Assembly: GCA_946482385.1 (NCBI GenBank)
Contig: CAMLRI010000107.1
Coordinates: forward strand, 1 to 7,067
Direction: 5' to 3'
DNA: 7,067 nt
DNA from: an uncultured Cellvibrio sp.
GTDB lineage: Bacteria > Pseudomonadota > Gammaproteobacteria > Pseudomonadales > Cellvibrionaceae
Shown: positions 1 through 7,067 of the stretch, piece by piece
Numbering within the stretch: the first letter of the stretch is position 1
Layout: every line of letters starts with the position of its first letter
Translations under genes and position numbers: made by a program
The notes under the pieces: model-generated
What the model was told of the DNA's origin: nothing
The model's database searches: none
Seen by the model: only the letters and a program-made list of their open reading frames with translations

Positions 1-18
1 GGGTATTTTTTTGTGCGG

Positions 19-40
19 GAAGAATAAAAACTTATTCTTC
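19..40 (-). promoter_or_regulatory. AT-rich hairpin over the pnp stop codon
   Basis: GAAGAATAA (40-32) pairs perfectly with TTATTCTTC (27-19), 9 bp around a four-base loop. The 5' arm includes the last two Glu codons and the TAA stop of pnp. No T tract follows on the minus strand; the next bases are CCGCAC and then a run of A. It is therefore not a standard terminator, and its role is unknown. The true end of the pnp transcript may lie beyond the window edge. Confidence 0.5.
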
Positions 41-2155
41 GGCGGCAACTTCTGCTGCTGCACCAGACTCTTCTGCCAAAGCTTCTTTGATAGAGAGTTT
101 GATACGACCGCGCTGGTCGACATCCAGGCATTTCACTTTAACTACCTGGCCTTCTTTCAGGTAATCGCTCACGCTGTTAACGCGCTCGTCGGCGATTTGT
201 GAAATGTGTACCAGGCCATCTTTGCCGGGCAGGAAGTTAACGAATGCACCGAAGTCAACGATACGCACCACAGTGCCTTCGTAAATCGCACCGATTTCCG
301 CTTCCGCCACAATGCTGCCAATACGCAACAATGCCGCTTGCAGGGCTTCGTTGTCGTTGGCGTAGACTTTAACGGTGCCGTCGTCTTCGATGTCGATAGA
401 AGAACCGGTTTCTTCGGTGATAGCGCGGATAGTCGCACCGCCTTTACCGATGATGTCGCGGATTTTGTCCGGGTGGATTTTGATGGTTTCAAAGCGCGGG
501 GCGTTTTCGCTAACAGCAGTACGCGATTGCGCCAACACTTTATTCATCTCGGCCAGAATGTGCAGACGCGCAGCCAGGGCTTGCTCCAGGGCGATCTCCA
601 TAATCTCTTCGGTGATGCCTTCGATTTTGATATCCATTTGCAGTGCAGTCACACCGCTGGTGGTACCGGCCACTTTAAAGTCCATATCGCCCAGGTGGTC
701 TTCGTCGCCGAGGATGTCGGTGAGTACGGCAAAGCCGTTCTCTTCTTTCACCAGGCCCATGGCGATACCAGCTACCGGTGCCTTCAGGGGCACGCCGGCA
801 TCCATCAGCGCCAGGGAGGAACCGCACACAGAGGCCATAGAGGAAGAACCGTTGGATTCGGTAATTTCACTCACCACGCGCAATGTGTAGGGGAAGCTTT
901 CTGCCGCTGGCAGAACCGCTTGCACACCGCGCTTGGCCAAACGGCCGTGGCCGATTTCGCGGCGGCCAGTGGCGCCCATGCGGCCGCACTCGCCCACTGA
1001 GTAGGGTGGGAAATTGTAGTGCAGCATAAAGGCTTCTTTTTTCTCGCCTTCCAGCTGGTCGATGATTTGCACATCGCGGGCGTTGCCGAGGGTGGCCACT
1101 ACCAGCGCCTGGGTTTCACCACGGGTGAACAGGGCAGAACCGTGAGCCTTGGGCAGCACGCCCACTTCTACGGTAATGGGGCGCACGGTTTTGTTGTCGC
1201 GGCCGTCGATGCGCGGCTCATTGGCCACAATGCGCGAGCGCACCAGGTGGTATTCCAGGGCGCCGAACAGGCCTTTAACGTCATCGGCACTGATGCCAGA
1301 TTCTTCGGTGGCAAACTGGGCAACCGCTTCGTTGCGCAGCTCACCCAAACGGTTGTAACGCTCGGCCTTGTCGGTGATACGGTAGGCATCGCCAATAGCC
1401 ACACCGAAAGCCGCTTTGATGGCGGTTTTCAGCTCGGTGTTTTCGGCGGGAGGCTGCCAATCCCAACGGGGTTTGCCGGCGTCGCGCGCCAGTTCGGCAC
1501 AGGCCTGGATAACCGCTTGCATTTCCTGATGGCCAAACAGCACAGCGCCCAACATGATGTCTTCGGGCAGTTCTTTGGCTTCGGATTCCACCATCAGCAC
1601 GGCGTCTTTGGTGCCGGCAACCACCATGTCCAACTCGGAGGTTTCGAGTTGTTTGTAGCTGGGGTTGAGGATGTAGCCATCGGCTTGGGTGTAGCCTACG
1701 CGGGCACCGCCAATGGGGCCGTTAAACGGAATACCGGATACCGCCAGGGCAGCCGAGGTGCCGATCATGGCGCAAATATCCGGATCTTGTTTTTTGTCGG
1801 TGGAAACAACGGTACAAATCACTTGTACTTCGTTGAGGAAACCTTCGGGAAACAGCGGGCGAATGGGGCGGTCGATCAGACGCGAGGTCAGTGTTTCTTT
1901 TTCGGAAGGACGGCCTTCACGCTTGAAGTAACCACCGGGGATACGGCCGGCGGCATAGGCCTTCTCTTGATAGTGCACAGACAGGGGGAAGAAATCCTGG
2001 CCAGCTTTGGCTTCTTTGGCGCCTACCACGGTACAGAGTACCGAGACTTCGCCCATGGTCGCCAGTACGGCGCCGGTAGCCTGGCGCGCAACGCGGCCAG
2101 TTTCGAGGGTTACGGTTTGGTTGCCGTATTGGAACTTTTTGATAATCGGATTCAC
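32..2155 (-). CDS. pnp: Polyribonucleotide nucleotidyltransferase, PNPase (707 aa)
   Basis: PNPase degrades RNA from the 3' end by phosphorolysis, releasing nucleoside diphosphates, and can add tails in reverse. It is a ring-shaped trimer and often joins the RNase E degradosome. Seen: a first RNase PH domain (about 12-145) with the RNA-binding loop [10 protein letters not shown] (76-85) and [15 protein letters not shown] (92-106), an all-helical linker domain (about 150-310), and a second, catalytic RNase PH domain (about 312-545). Its motif [15 protein letters not shown] supplies Asp486, Asp492 and Lys494, all intact. A KH domain with GKGG (570-573) and an S1 domain (about 620-692) follow, then a short Ala/Glu tail. 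Length is close to the 711 residues of E. coli PNPase. The gene starts with GTG and has its own long leader after the rpsO terminator, so it is probably controlled apart from the upstream genes. Confidence 0.99.
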   Translation of the reverse strand: MNPIIKKFQYGNQTVTLETGRVARQATGAVLATMGEVSVLCTVVGAKEAKAGQDFFPLSVHYQEKAYAAGRIPGGYFKREGRPSEKETLTSRLIDRPIRPLFPEGFLNEVQVICTVVSTDKKQDPDICAMIGTSAALAVSGIPFNGPIGGARVGYTQADGYILNPSYKQLETSELDMVVAGTKDAVLMVESEAKELPEDIMLGAVLFGHQEMQAVIQACAELARDAGKPRWDWQPPAENTELKTAIKAAFGVAIGDAYRITDKAERYNRLGELRNEAVAQFATEESGISADDVKGLFGALEYHLVRSRIVANEPRIDGRDNKTVRPITVEVGVLPKAHGSALFTRGETQALVVATLGNARDVQIIDQLEGEKKEAFMLHYNFPPYSVGECGRMGATGRREIGHGRLAKRGVQAVLPAAESFPYTLRVVSEITESNGSSSMASVCGSSLALMDAGVPLKAPVAGIAMGLVKEENGFAVLTDILGDEDHLGDMDFKVAGTTSGVTALQMDIKIEGITEEIMEIALEQALAARLHILAEMNKVLAQSRTAVSENAPRFETIKIHPDKIRDIIGKGGATIRAITEETGSSIDIEDDGTVKVYANDNEALQAALLRIGSIVAEAEIGAIYEGTVVRIVDFGAFVNFLPGKDGLVHISQIADERVNSVSDYLKEGQVVKVKCLDVDQRGRIKLSIKEALAEESGAAAEVAAEE

Positions 2156-2345
2156 TCTTTTATCCTTTACTTTTTCAACATTAGTCAGCGTCCTACATTC
2201 ATCGGAGAACGCGCCTTCTTCATATTTACTGCTGCAACTTTTTCGTCATTTACGCGGTAAACCTTGCATCCTGCCAGCGCGGTAGATTTTGTCTCTTACT
2301 ACCGCAAATTCCTGAAATTCGACGAGGAGAAACTTCCCGGGCGCC
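2156..2345 (-). promoter_or_regulatory. Structured pnp leader
   Basis: This stretch between the rpsO terminator and pnp holds no gene I can support. Three hairpins are visible on the minus strand. The first is GCGGTAG/CTACCGC (2305-2299 with 2285-2279), 7 bp with a 13-base loop. The second is TTTAC/GTAAA around CGC (2261-2249). The third is GCGTTCT/AGGACGC (2212-2206 with 2194-2188), 7 bp with one G-U. In E. coli the pnp leader is a folded target for RNase III and for PNPase's own feedback control; the same logic may apply here. I see no convincing -35/-10 pair, although a promoter would be expected after so strong a terminator. Confidence 0.45.
2163..2168 (-). promoter_or_regulatory. pnp ribosome-binding site for a GTG start
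   Basis: AAAGGA (2168-2163) lies 7 bases before the GTG at 2155-2153. No in-frame ATG fits the conserved N-terminus [10 protein letters not shown], which must follow directly, so GTG is the start. A weak start codon suits a gene held at moderate, adjustable translation. Confidence 0.7.
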
Positions 2346-2374
2346 AAAAATAAAAGTGCCCGCAGAGCGGGCAC
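2346..2374 (-). terminator. Rho-independent terminator after rpsO
   Basis: Nine bases after the rpsO stop codon the minus strand has a perfect 8-bp stem, GTGCCCGC (2374-2367) and GCGGGCAC (2363-2356), with a 3-base loop, followed directly by TTTTATTTTT (2355-2346). E. coli also has a terminator between rpsO and pnp, so its place agrees with the known operon. It should lower, though perhaps not abolish, readthrough from rpsO into pnp. Confidence 0.93.
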
Positions 2375-2383
2375 GGGACACAC

Positions 2384-2653
2384 TTAACGGCGCAGACCCA
2401 GTTTTTGAATCAGAGCAGTGTAGCGAGAAGCATCTTTGCCTTTCAGGTAGTCCAACAACTTACGACGGGAGTTAACCATGCGGATCAGACCGCGACGTGA
2501 GTGGTGGTCAGCCTTGTGGCTGGCGAAGTGTTCTTGCAGCTTGTTGATGTTTGCAGTCAACAGGGCTACTTGAACTTCGGGTGAGCCGGTGTCGCCGGCA
2601 ACTTTTTGATGTTCTGCAACAATTGCAGCTTTTTCAGCAGCACTCAGTGCCAT
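2384..2653 (-). CDS. rpsO: 30S ribosomal protein S15 (89 aa)
   Basis: S15 is a primary 16S rRNA-binding protein of the 30S central domain. It binds a three-way junction and starts assembly of the platform, and it contributes to a bridge with the 50S subunit. Seen: the full four-helix protein from [10 protein letters not shown] to LIQKLGLRR, with the conserved [13 protein letters not shown] (21-33), the rRNA-binding stretch [11 protein letters not shown] (46-56) and RRKLLDYLK (63-71). At 89 residues it matches the usual length exactly. An upstream in-frame extension exists, but the start at 2653 is fixed by homology and by the AGAGGA Shine-Dalgarno (2666-2661) 7 bases ahead. A strong terminator follows the gene, and a possible autoregulatory hairpin precedes it. 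Confidence 0.99.
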   Translation of the reverse strand: MALSAAEKAAIVAEHQKVAGDTGSPEVQVALLTANINKLQEHFASHKADHHSRRGLIRMVNSRRKLLDYLKGKDASRYTALIQKLGLRR

Positions 2654-2669
2654 GATGTTTTCCTCTATT

Positions 2670-2707
2670 AATATGCACAAAAAATTACAGCCGCAGCCGC
2701 GCATATT
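2670..2707 (-). promoter_or_regulatory. Candidate S15 control hairpin before rpsO
   Basis: On the minus strand AATATGCGC (2707-2699) can pair with GTGCATATT (2678-2670), 9 pairs including one G-U, around a 20-base loop that ends in a run of T. The stem ends 3 bases before the rpsO ribosome-binding site AGAGGA (2666-2661). In E. coli, S15 represses its own translation by binding a structured region (a pseudoknot) at the start of its mRNA, and S15 recognises a G-U/G-C step in a helix. Here a G-U pair sits next to G-C pairs, and the T-rich loop could pair with GGAAAA over the ribosome-binding site. The function is inference. Confidence 0.4.
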
Positions 2708-2775
2708 TACAGCTGGGCTATGGCGCTGGTTATCGCCCCCGGGTTGTGCCCGAAGTGGGAACCAGTGCCGACTTA

Positions 2776-2793
2776 TTACCGGCAAGCCGGTAA
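2776..2793 (-). promoter_or_regulatory. Stem-loop just after truB
   Basis: On the minus strand TTACCGG pairs perfectly with CCGGTAA around the four-base loop CTTG, a loop known for stability in RNA. It begins 24 bases after the truB stop codon. No T tract follows, so it is not a rho-independent terminator. It may shield the 3' end of truB mRNA or mark an RNA processing site; the role is inferred from position only. Confidence 0.5.
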
Positions 2794-2817
2794 ATTCGCT
2801 GCCGTGCACGGGCCAGA

Positions 2818-3777
2818 TTAACTGGCGGCGCGGTTGGCAATAATACGTTTGGGCGCTACCCGACCGTCGTCGGTAATCTCCCCCAGGCCTAAAAACTGGC
2901 GCGGGGATTGAGCGCTTTCTGCACAAAAGACGCGCACAATATCACCTTGCTGCGCGATCCGGTAGACCTTTGTCTCCATCACCGGGTTGCCCTGGCGGAA
3001 GTAGTAGGCGCTGTTGGCGGGCAGTTCTACCGCTGGCAAGCTGGCTACAGGGGCATCGGCGCTGGCCAGGTGGGCATCCAGTGCCGGGTAGCCACCCTGC
3101 TCATAGTCCGCCTGCAACTGCTCCAGGGTAATACACTGGCTTTCGCTAAAAGGCCCGGCCAGGCTGCGGTGCAGGGTTTTAACATGGGCACCACAACCCA
3201 GGGCCTGCCCCAGGTCCTGGGCGATAGAGCGGATATAGGTGCCTTTGCTGCAGCGGATATCCAGCTCCACCTCGGCTTGCTCGCCGGGGCGGAAGGCCAG
3301 AATCTCAATGCTGTGGATGGTCACTGCGCGCGGTTCGCGCTCCACTTCTACCCCCTGGCGCGCCATTTTGTACAGCGGCTGGCCGTTAAGCTTGAGCGCC
3401 GAGTACATGGGCGGCACTTGCCATATGTCGCCCTTGAAAGCCTGCAGCGCCTGCTCCAACTGGGCGCGGCTCACAGCTGCCGCCGAGCGGGTTTCCAGCA
3501 CTTCGCCGTCGGCGTCGCAGGTATCGGTGGTCACACCCAGACGGATACAGGTGCGATAGCCTTTGTCGGCATCGAGCAGAAACTGCGAAAACTTGGTGGC
3601 CTCGCCAAAACACAGGGGCAATACCCCGGTCGCCAGGGGATCCAGGCTGCCGGTATGGCCGGCTTTTTCCACAAAGAACAATCTTTTGGCGCGCTGCAGG
3701 GCCTGGTTGGAAGTCATGCCTGCCGGTTTGTGCAATAGCAATACGCCGTCCACCGGACGGCCTTTACGCTTGGCCAT
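2818..3777 (-). CDS. truB: tRNA pseudouridine(55) synthase (319 aa)
   Basis: TruB converts uridine 55 in the T-loop of elongator tRNAs to pseudouridine, and in E. coli also acts as a tRNA-folding chaperone. Seen: the N-terminal [14 protein letters not shown] (11-24) and the catalytic motif [14 protein letters not shown] (40-53), with the nucleophile Asp46. The substrate-binding GYRT (73-76) follows, then VPPMYSALK (121-129) and KGTYIRS (178-184). The C-terminal TruB/PUA-like region runs from about 250 to 315. Length is normal for a bacterial TruB. The ATG overlaps the rbfA stop as TGATG. A GGAAGGG Shine-Dalgarno (3792-3786) lies inside the rbfA coding end, 8 bases from the start, which supports both the start choice and coupling to rbfA translation. 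A 164-base gap to rpsO follows. Confidence 0.98.
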   Translation of the reverse strand: MAKRKGRPVDGVLLLHKPAGMTSNQALQRAKRLFFVEKAGHTGSLDPLATGVLPLCFGEATKFSQFLLDADKGYRTCIRLGVTTDTCDADGEVLETRSAAAVSRAQLEQALQAFKGDIWQVPPMYSALKLNGQPLYKMARQGVEVEREPRAVTIHSIEILAFRPGEQAEVELDIRCSKGTYIRSIAQDLGQALGCGAHVKTLHRSLAGPFSESQCITLEQLQADYEQGGYPALDAHLASADAPVASLPAVELPANSAYYFRQGNPVMETKVYRIAQQGDIVRVFCAESAQSPRQFLGLGEITDDGRVAPKRIIANRAAS

Positions 3778-4217
3778 CAGGACTGCCCTTCCGGGCTATC
3801 TTGCACACCGTTGCCTTGCGCCTGGTTATCCTGCGCCTGATCATCCTGCGGATGCAGGCTGTCTTCGGCGATGGCGCGGTCGATCAGCGATGACAGCTCC
3901 TGGCCGCGAATGGTGGTTTTGTCGTAGATAAATTGCAGCTTGGGCACAGTGCGCATGCTCAATTCTTTGGCGATAAAACTGCGCAGAAAACCGCTGGCTT
4001 TGTTAAGCACGGCAGCGCCTTCCAGGCTTTTGCTTTCGTCTTCCACGCCAACAAAAGTGACATAGACCTTGGCATAGGCCATATCGCGGGTAACAGTTAC
4101 TGCATTGATATTGACCATGCCGATGCGCGGATCGCGAATTTCCTGGGGAATGATTTGCGCCAGCAGGCGCTGGATGGCATCGGACACCCGATCGGAACGG
4201 GTAAATTCTCTTGGCAT
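3777..4217 (-). CDS. rbfA: 30S ribosome-binding factor A (146 aa)
   Basis: RbfA is a small KH-fold protein that binds free 30S subunits and helps the 5' end of 16S rRNA mature; in E. coli it is also needed for growth in the cold. Seen: the family start MPREFTRSDRVSDAIQRLL, the IRDPRIG segment (27-33), and the KH-like core with the interrupted helix-turn-helix KASGFLR (73-79; Ala-Ser-Gly in place of the usual GxxG), followed by the RTVPKLQF segment (89-96). The fold ends near residue 120. The last 25 residues are a Gln/Asp/Asn-rich tail, probably disordered, with a small tandem repeat. Length is slightly above that of the E. coli protein because of this tail. Its TGA shares one base with the truB ATG, so the two are probably translationally coupled. 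Confidence 0.97.
   Translation of the reverse strand: MPREFTRSDRVSDAIQRLLAQIIPQEIRDPRIGMVNINAVTVTRDMAYAKVYVTFVGVEDESKSLEGAAVLNKASGFLRSFIAKELSMRTVPKLQFIYDKTTIRGQELSSLIDRAIAEDSLHPQDDQAQDNQAQGNGVQDSPEGQS
3816..3845 (-). repeat. Tandem 15-base repeat in the rbfA tail
   Basis: Two adjacent 15-base units read on the plus strand as TTGCGCCTGGTTATC (3816-3830) and CTGCGCCTGATCATC (3831-3845). They are in frame and encode the repeated Asp-Asp/Asn-Gln-Ala-Gln part of the RbfA C-terminal tail. The units match at 12 of 15 bases. This looks like a small in-frame duplication in a region free of structural constraint. Confidence 0.7.
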
Positions 4218-4227
4218 AACGCCATTA

Positions 4228-4234
4228 ACCTCAC
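4228..4234 (-). promoter_or_regulatory. rbfA ribosome-binding site
   Basis: GTGAGGT lies upstream of rbfA with 11 bases between GAGG and the ATG at 4217, a slightly long spacing. A second ATG at 4225-4223 is out of frame with rbfA and only 3 bases from GAGG, too close for good initiation. The protein start MPREF fits the family, so 4217 is kept as the start. Confidence 0.6.
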
Positions 4235-4240
4235 GTGTAA

Positions 4241-4277
4241 AAATAACAAAGCCCCACCCCCATTACAGGGGTGGGGC
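4241..4277 (-). terminator. Terminator-like hairpin between infB and rbfA
   Basis: Downstream of the infB stop codon the minus strand has a perfect 10-bp stem, GCCCCACCCC (4277-4268) pairing with GGGGTGGGGC (4260-4251), around the 7-base loop TGTAATG. Nine of the ten pairs are G-C. It is followed by TTTGTTATTTTT (4250-4239), a T tract broken by G and A. This is the shape of a rho-independent terminator, but rbfA starts only 33 bases after the stem with no clear promoter between. It is therefore more likely a partial terminator, an attenuator or an RNA-stabilising 3' end for infB than a full stop. The plus strand has no T tract here. Confidence 0.7.
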
Positions 4278-4291
4278 GCAGGTATTGCGCC
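4275..4291 (-). promoter_or_regulatory. Alternative stem overlapping the infB-rbfA hairpin
   Basis: On the minus strand GGCGC (4291-4287) can pair with GCGCC (4279-4275) around the loop AATACCT. Its 3' arm shares three bases (4277-4275) with the 5' arm of the terminator-like stem, so the full forms of both cannot exist together. The geometry resembles an antiterminator, but the stem is only 5 bp and much weaker than its rival, so this may be chance. Confidence 0.25.
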
Positions 4292-4295
4292 TGGC

Positions 4296-7043
4296 TTAGA
4301 GCTGGCGCGCCACCTCTTTCACTTCGTAAACTTCGATCTGGTCGCCGACCTTCACATCGTAGTTCTTCACACCGATACCGCACTCGAAACCGTTGCGCAC
4401 TTCGCTGACATCGTCTTTGAAGCGGCGCAGGGATTCCAGTTCGCCGGTGAAGATCACCACATTGTCGCGCAGTACACGGATAGGTTTGTTGCGGGACACT
4501 GTGCCCTCAATAACCATACAACCGGCCACCTGACCAAACTTGGGCGAGTTGAATACTTCGCGCACGTTGGCGATACCCACGATGGTTTCCACACGCTCCG
4601 GATCCAGCATACCGCTCAGGGCCGCTTTCACTTCGTCGAGCAACTGGTAAATGATGCTGTAGTAGCGGATATCCACGCCTTCGGCTTCCGCCAGGCGGCG
4701 GGTGGCGCCGTCGGCGCGCACGTTAAAGCCAACGATAATGGCGTTGGAGGTTACCGCCAGGTTGACGTCGTTCTCGGTAATGCCGCCAATGCCCGAGGAG
4801 ATGACATTGACCTGCACTTCCTCGTTGCCAATATCGGCCAGGGAGGCCTGGATAGCTTCGAGTGAGCCGCGCACATCGGCCTTGACCACCACAGTGAGGG
4901 TTTTCTTCTGGCCGGCTTCCATGTTGGAGAACATATTCTCCAGCTTGGAGGCCTGGTGGCGCGCCAACTTCTCTTTGCGCTCTTTTTCGGCGCGGAAAGC
5001 GGCCACTTCACGGGCTTTGCGCTCGTCGGCAAGCACCACGAAATCATCGCCGGCGCTGGGCGCGGTATCCAAACCGAGAATTTCCACCGGGGTTGAGGGG
5101 CCGGCTTCTTTCACTTGCTGGCCGCGCTCGTTGGTCATGGCGCGCACACGGCCCACGCTCTGGCCGGCGAGAATCAAATCGCCCTGCTTCAAAGTACCCT
5201 GCTGCACCAGCAGGGTCGCCACAGTACCGCGGCCTTTGTCGACGCGCGCTTCAATAATCACACCCTTGGCCGCGGCGTTGGCCACAGCCTTGAGTTCCAA
5301 TACCTCTGCCTGCAGGGAGATAGCTTCCAGCAGTTCATCGATACCCTGGCCGGTGTGGGCAGATACCTGCACAAACTGGGTATCGCCACCGTAGGCTTCG
5401 GGGATAACACCCTTGGCCACCAGCTCATTGGTAACGCGATCCGGGTCTGCCGAGTGCTTATCGCACTTGTTGATGGCCACCACTATGGGCACATTGGCCG
5501 CGCGGGCGTGCATGATCGCCTCTTCGGTTTGCGGCATAACACCATCGTCGGCCGCTACTACCAGAATCACCACATCGGTGGCCCTGGCGCCGCGGGCGCG
5601 CATGGCGGTAAAGGCGGCGTGGCCGGGGGTGTCCAGGAAGGCGATTTCGCCGCGCGAGGTGGATACGCGATAGGCGCCGATATGCTGGGTAATACCACCG
5701 GCTTCACCGGCAGCCACCTTGGCTTGGCGGATATAGTCGAGCAGCGAGGTTTTACCGTGGTCAACGTGGCCCATCACGGTCACCACAGGCGCACGCGGTA
5801 ACAGCTCGCCTTCGGTTTCCAGGGATTTTTCCAGGGCGTGTTCGATATCGTTCTCGCTCACCAGGTTGGCCTTGTGGCCCAACTCTTCCACGATCAGCAC
5901 AGCTGTGTCCTGGTCGATGGATTCGTTCATGGAGGCCATAACGCCCATTTTCATCAGGCGCTTGATCAGTTCGCCCACCTTGATGGTGAGGCGCTGGGCC
6001 AGTTCGGATACTGGAATAGATTCGGGAATGTCGATTTCGTGCACGATTTGGGTCGTCGGTTTCTTAAAGGCGTGTTTGTTGTGCTTTTTGTGGTTCGCAC
6101 GTATGTGGCTGCGGCGAGCCAGTACATCGCTATCCTCATCGTCGCCGACGAAATCAAGCAGATCAATTTTGCTGGTCTTTTTCGGGCCGGCGGCAACAGC
6201 GGTCTTTTTCACCGCCTTGCCGGCACCGCGCTTATTGCGCGACTCAGCACTTTCTTCATCAAAATCATCTTCACGGCGATGGCTTTTCTTGTGGCCATGG
6301 CCATGTTTGTTGTCTTCGCGCTCGGGTACAGGCACCACAGCGACAGCGGGCACACCTGGCTTACCCTTGGCCGGGCGCGCTGCATCGGCAGGCTTGGCCT
6401 TGCCTGGTGCGGGTTTATCACCACGGGCACCGCGCTTGGCTTCTTCGGCAGAGCGTTTGGCGTCTTCCAAGGCTTTAAGCTCGGCCTGGCGGGCCGCTTC
6501 TTCTGCCTGGCGACGCTCAATGGCAGCGCGGCGCTTCTCCTCGATACCATCGGTAAAGGAGACCCTATGGGATACAGGTGCCGTTTCAGCCGCTGGTTCA
6601 GCGGCGGCAGGCTCTTCTACAGCAACCACTTCCGGTTCCGGCTCGGGCAGCGGTTGGCTGACAGGCTCGGGCGCCGGCACTTCCACCTGCACGTCCTCCA
6701 TCAGCTCCTGCGGCTCTTCGGCAAGGCTTGCATCAACCACATCATCCTCACGCTTTACGTAGGTGCGCTTTTTGCGCACCTCCACGCTTACGGTTTTACG
6801 CGCATTACCCGTACCGGTTTTGATGGTGGTGGTAGTTTTGCGCTGCAAAGTGATTTTGCGCGGTTCACCGGCAGCTTCGCCATGGCTGCTTTTGAGATAG
6901 GCGAGCAGACGCTGTTTTTCATCGTCCGATACTTTGGCGCTGGCGTTTTTGTGTTGCAATCCGGCTTCCTGCATTTGCTTAAGCAGGCGCTCAACCGGCG
7001 CTCCAATTGACGTGGCGAGTTCGTTAACGGTTACTTCTGCCAT
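4296..7043 (-). CDS. infB: Translation initiation factor IF-2 (915 aa)
   Basis: IF2 is the GTPase that recruits fMet-tRNA to the 30S subunit and promotes 50S joining. Seen: an IF2 N-terminal domain at residues 1-55; a long variable linker at about 60-335, with a Pro/Glu-rich part (108-155), a charged, probably helical part (165-205), and His/Lys-rich patches (247-257, 318-324). A second IF2-associated domain lies at about 338-390. The GTPase domain has G1 GHVDHGKT (425-432), G2 GGITQHIG (449-456), G3 DTPGH (471-475), G4 NKCD (525-528) and G5 SAHTG (561-565). Domains II, III and the tRNA-binding C-terminal domain follow to the end. Length is normal for a proteobacterial IF2. The ATG is supported by a TGAGG Shine-Dalgarno 7 bases upstream and by the family-typical start [10 protein letters not shown]. 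It is the first gene in the window; nusA would be expected upstream. Identification is certain; linker function is not. Confidence 0.99.
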   Translation of the reverse strand: MAEVTVNELATSIGAPVERLLKQMQEAGLQHKNASAKVSDDEKQRLLAYLKSSHGEAAGEPRKITLQRKTTTTIKTGTGNARKTVSVEVRKKRTYVKREDDVVDASLAEEPQELMEDVQVEVPAPEPVSQPLPEPEPEVVAVEEPAAAEPAAETAPVSHRVSFTDGIEEKRRAAIERRQAEEAARQAELKALEDAKRSAEEAKRGARGDKPAPGKAKPADAARPAKGKPGVPAVAVVPVPEREDNKHGHGHKKSHRREDDFDEESAESRNKRGAGKAVKKTAVAAGPKKTSKIDLLDFVGDDEDSDVLARRSHIRANHKKHNKHAFKKPTTQIVHEIDIPESIPVSELAQRLTIKVGELIKRLMKMGVMASMNESIDQDTAVLIVEELGHKANLVSENDIEHALEKSLETEGELLPRAPVVTVMGHVDHGKTSLLDYIRQAKVAAGEAGGITQHIGAYRVSTSRGEIAFLDTPGHAAFTAMRARGARATDVVILVVAADDGVMPQTEEAIMHARAANVPIVVAINKCDKHSADPDRVTNELVAKGVIPEAYGGDTQFVQVSAHTGQGIDELLEAISLQAEVLELKAVANAAAKGVIIEARVDKGRGTVATLLVQQGTLKQGDLILAGQSVGRVRAMTNERGQQVKEAGPSTPVEILGLDTAPSAGDDFVVLADERKAREVAAFRAEKERKEKLARHQASKLENMFSNMEAGQKKTLTVVVKADVRGSLEAIQASLADIGNEEVQVNVISSGIGGITENDVNLAVTSNAIIVGFNVRADGATRRLAEAEGVDIRYYSIIYQLLDEVKAALSGMLDPERVETIVGIANVREVFNSPKFGQVAGCMVIEGTVSRNKPIRVLRDNVVIFTGELESLRRFKDDVSEVRNGFECGIGVKNYDVKVGDQIEVYEVKEVARQL

Positions 7044-7049
7044 TGTTTT

Positions 7050-7055
7050 TCCTCA
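7050..7055 (-). promoter_or_regulatory. infB ribosome-binding site
   Basis: On the minus strand, TGAGGA precedes the infB ATG, with 7 bases between TGAGG and the ATG. A TGA at 7055-7053 sits inside this site and could be the stop of the upstream gene (expected to be nusA), but only 24 bases upstream of infB are visible, so this cannot be decided. Confidence 0.75.
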
Positions 7056-7067
7056 GGGATTGTTCGT

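Noticed and set aside
1019..2260. Long plus-strand reading frame (413 codons) opposite pnp
   Set aside because: It is a shadow of the pnp codon pattern: rich in Gly, His, Phe and Gln with no recognisable domain, while the opposite strand encodes a complete PNPase with all catalytic residues.
2156..2345. Promoter for pnp
   Set aside because: One is expected after the rpsO terminator, but no pair of -35/-10 boxes with proper spacing stood out on the minus strand.
2684..2711. Possible rpsO promoter (TGTAAA, 16-base spacer, TGTAAT)
   Set aside because: The -10 is good but the -35 matches only three of six positions, and the predicted start would fall inside the hairpin before the ribosome-binding site. 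Too weak to annotate.
2384..2926. rpsO with a 91-residue N-terminal extension
   Set aside because: The frame is open upstream only by chance and overlaps the end of truB. S15 is 89 residues and the AGAGGA site points to the start at 2653.
6287..6306. GGCCAT repeats in infB
   Set aside because: They simply encode the His-Gly-His part of the IF2 linker; no sign of a separate element.
5838..7010. Long plus-strand reading frame (390 codons) opposite infB
   Set aside because: Antisense to the intact infB linker and GTPase domain, with no recognisable domain and an odd composition. The same reasoning removes the plus-strand frames at 206-1000, 2908-3738 and 3933-4865.
1..7067. A new defence, mobile or biosynthetic system
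   Set aside because: Every gene is a complete member of a conserved housekeeping family in its expected order, and no gap is large enough to hide another gene system.

Overview
This window holds the distal part of the classic nusA-infB operon of gammaproteobacteria. All five genes lie on the minus strand, in transcription order infB (IF2) > rbfA > truB > rpsO (S15) > pnp (PNPase). All five are full length and intact, with no frameshift, insertion, tRNA, rRNA, CRISPR array, phage gene or mobile element. The gene order matches the E. coli infB-rbfA-truB-rpsO-pnp cluster. The proteins resemble those of Pseudomonas/Cellvibrio-type gammaproteobacteria, and the moderately high GC fits. Family-level placement (perhaps a Cellvibrio relative) is only an impression, because no database search was possible.

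Layout from the right edge, in the direction of transcription. 7067-7044 is the infB ribosome-binding region; nusA would be expected just beyond the edge. 7043-4296 is infB. 4295-4218 is a 78-base gap dominated by a perfect 10-bp GC hairpin with an interrupted T tract, which looks like an internal terminator or attenuator. 4217-3777 is rbfA, whose stop codon shares one base with the truB start. 3777-2818 is truB. 2817-2654 is a 164-base gap with a very regular stem-loop after truB and a second hairpin directly before the rpsO ribosome-binding site, a candidate S15 feedback site. 2653-2384 is rpsO. 2383-2156 is a 228-base gap with a textbook rho-independent terminator after rpsO, then a structured pnp leader. 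2155-32 is pnp, starting with GTG, and an AT-rich hairpin spans its stop codon. No intergenic stretch reaches 300 bases.

The genes share one theme, making ribosomes work and recycling RNA. IF2 places initiator tRNA on the 30S subunit, RbfA helps 16S rRNA mature, TruB makes pseudouridine 55 in tRNA, S15 nucleates assembly of the 30S platform, and PNPase degrades RNA from the 3' end. The two terminator-like hairpins and the structured leaders suggest the operon is split into segments of different expression: infB, then rbfA-truB-rpsO, then pnp.

I found no new biological system here. The points worth a second look are cis-regulatory: the infB-rbfA hairpin and an overlapping alternative stem, the hairpin before rpsO, the pnp leader, the hairpin over the pnp stop codon, and a possible internal start in infB. 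The long plus-strand reading frames are antisense shadows of the real genes.
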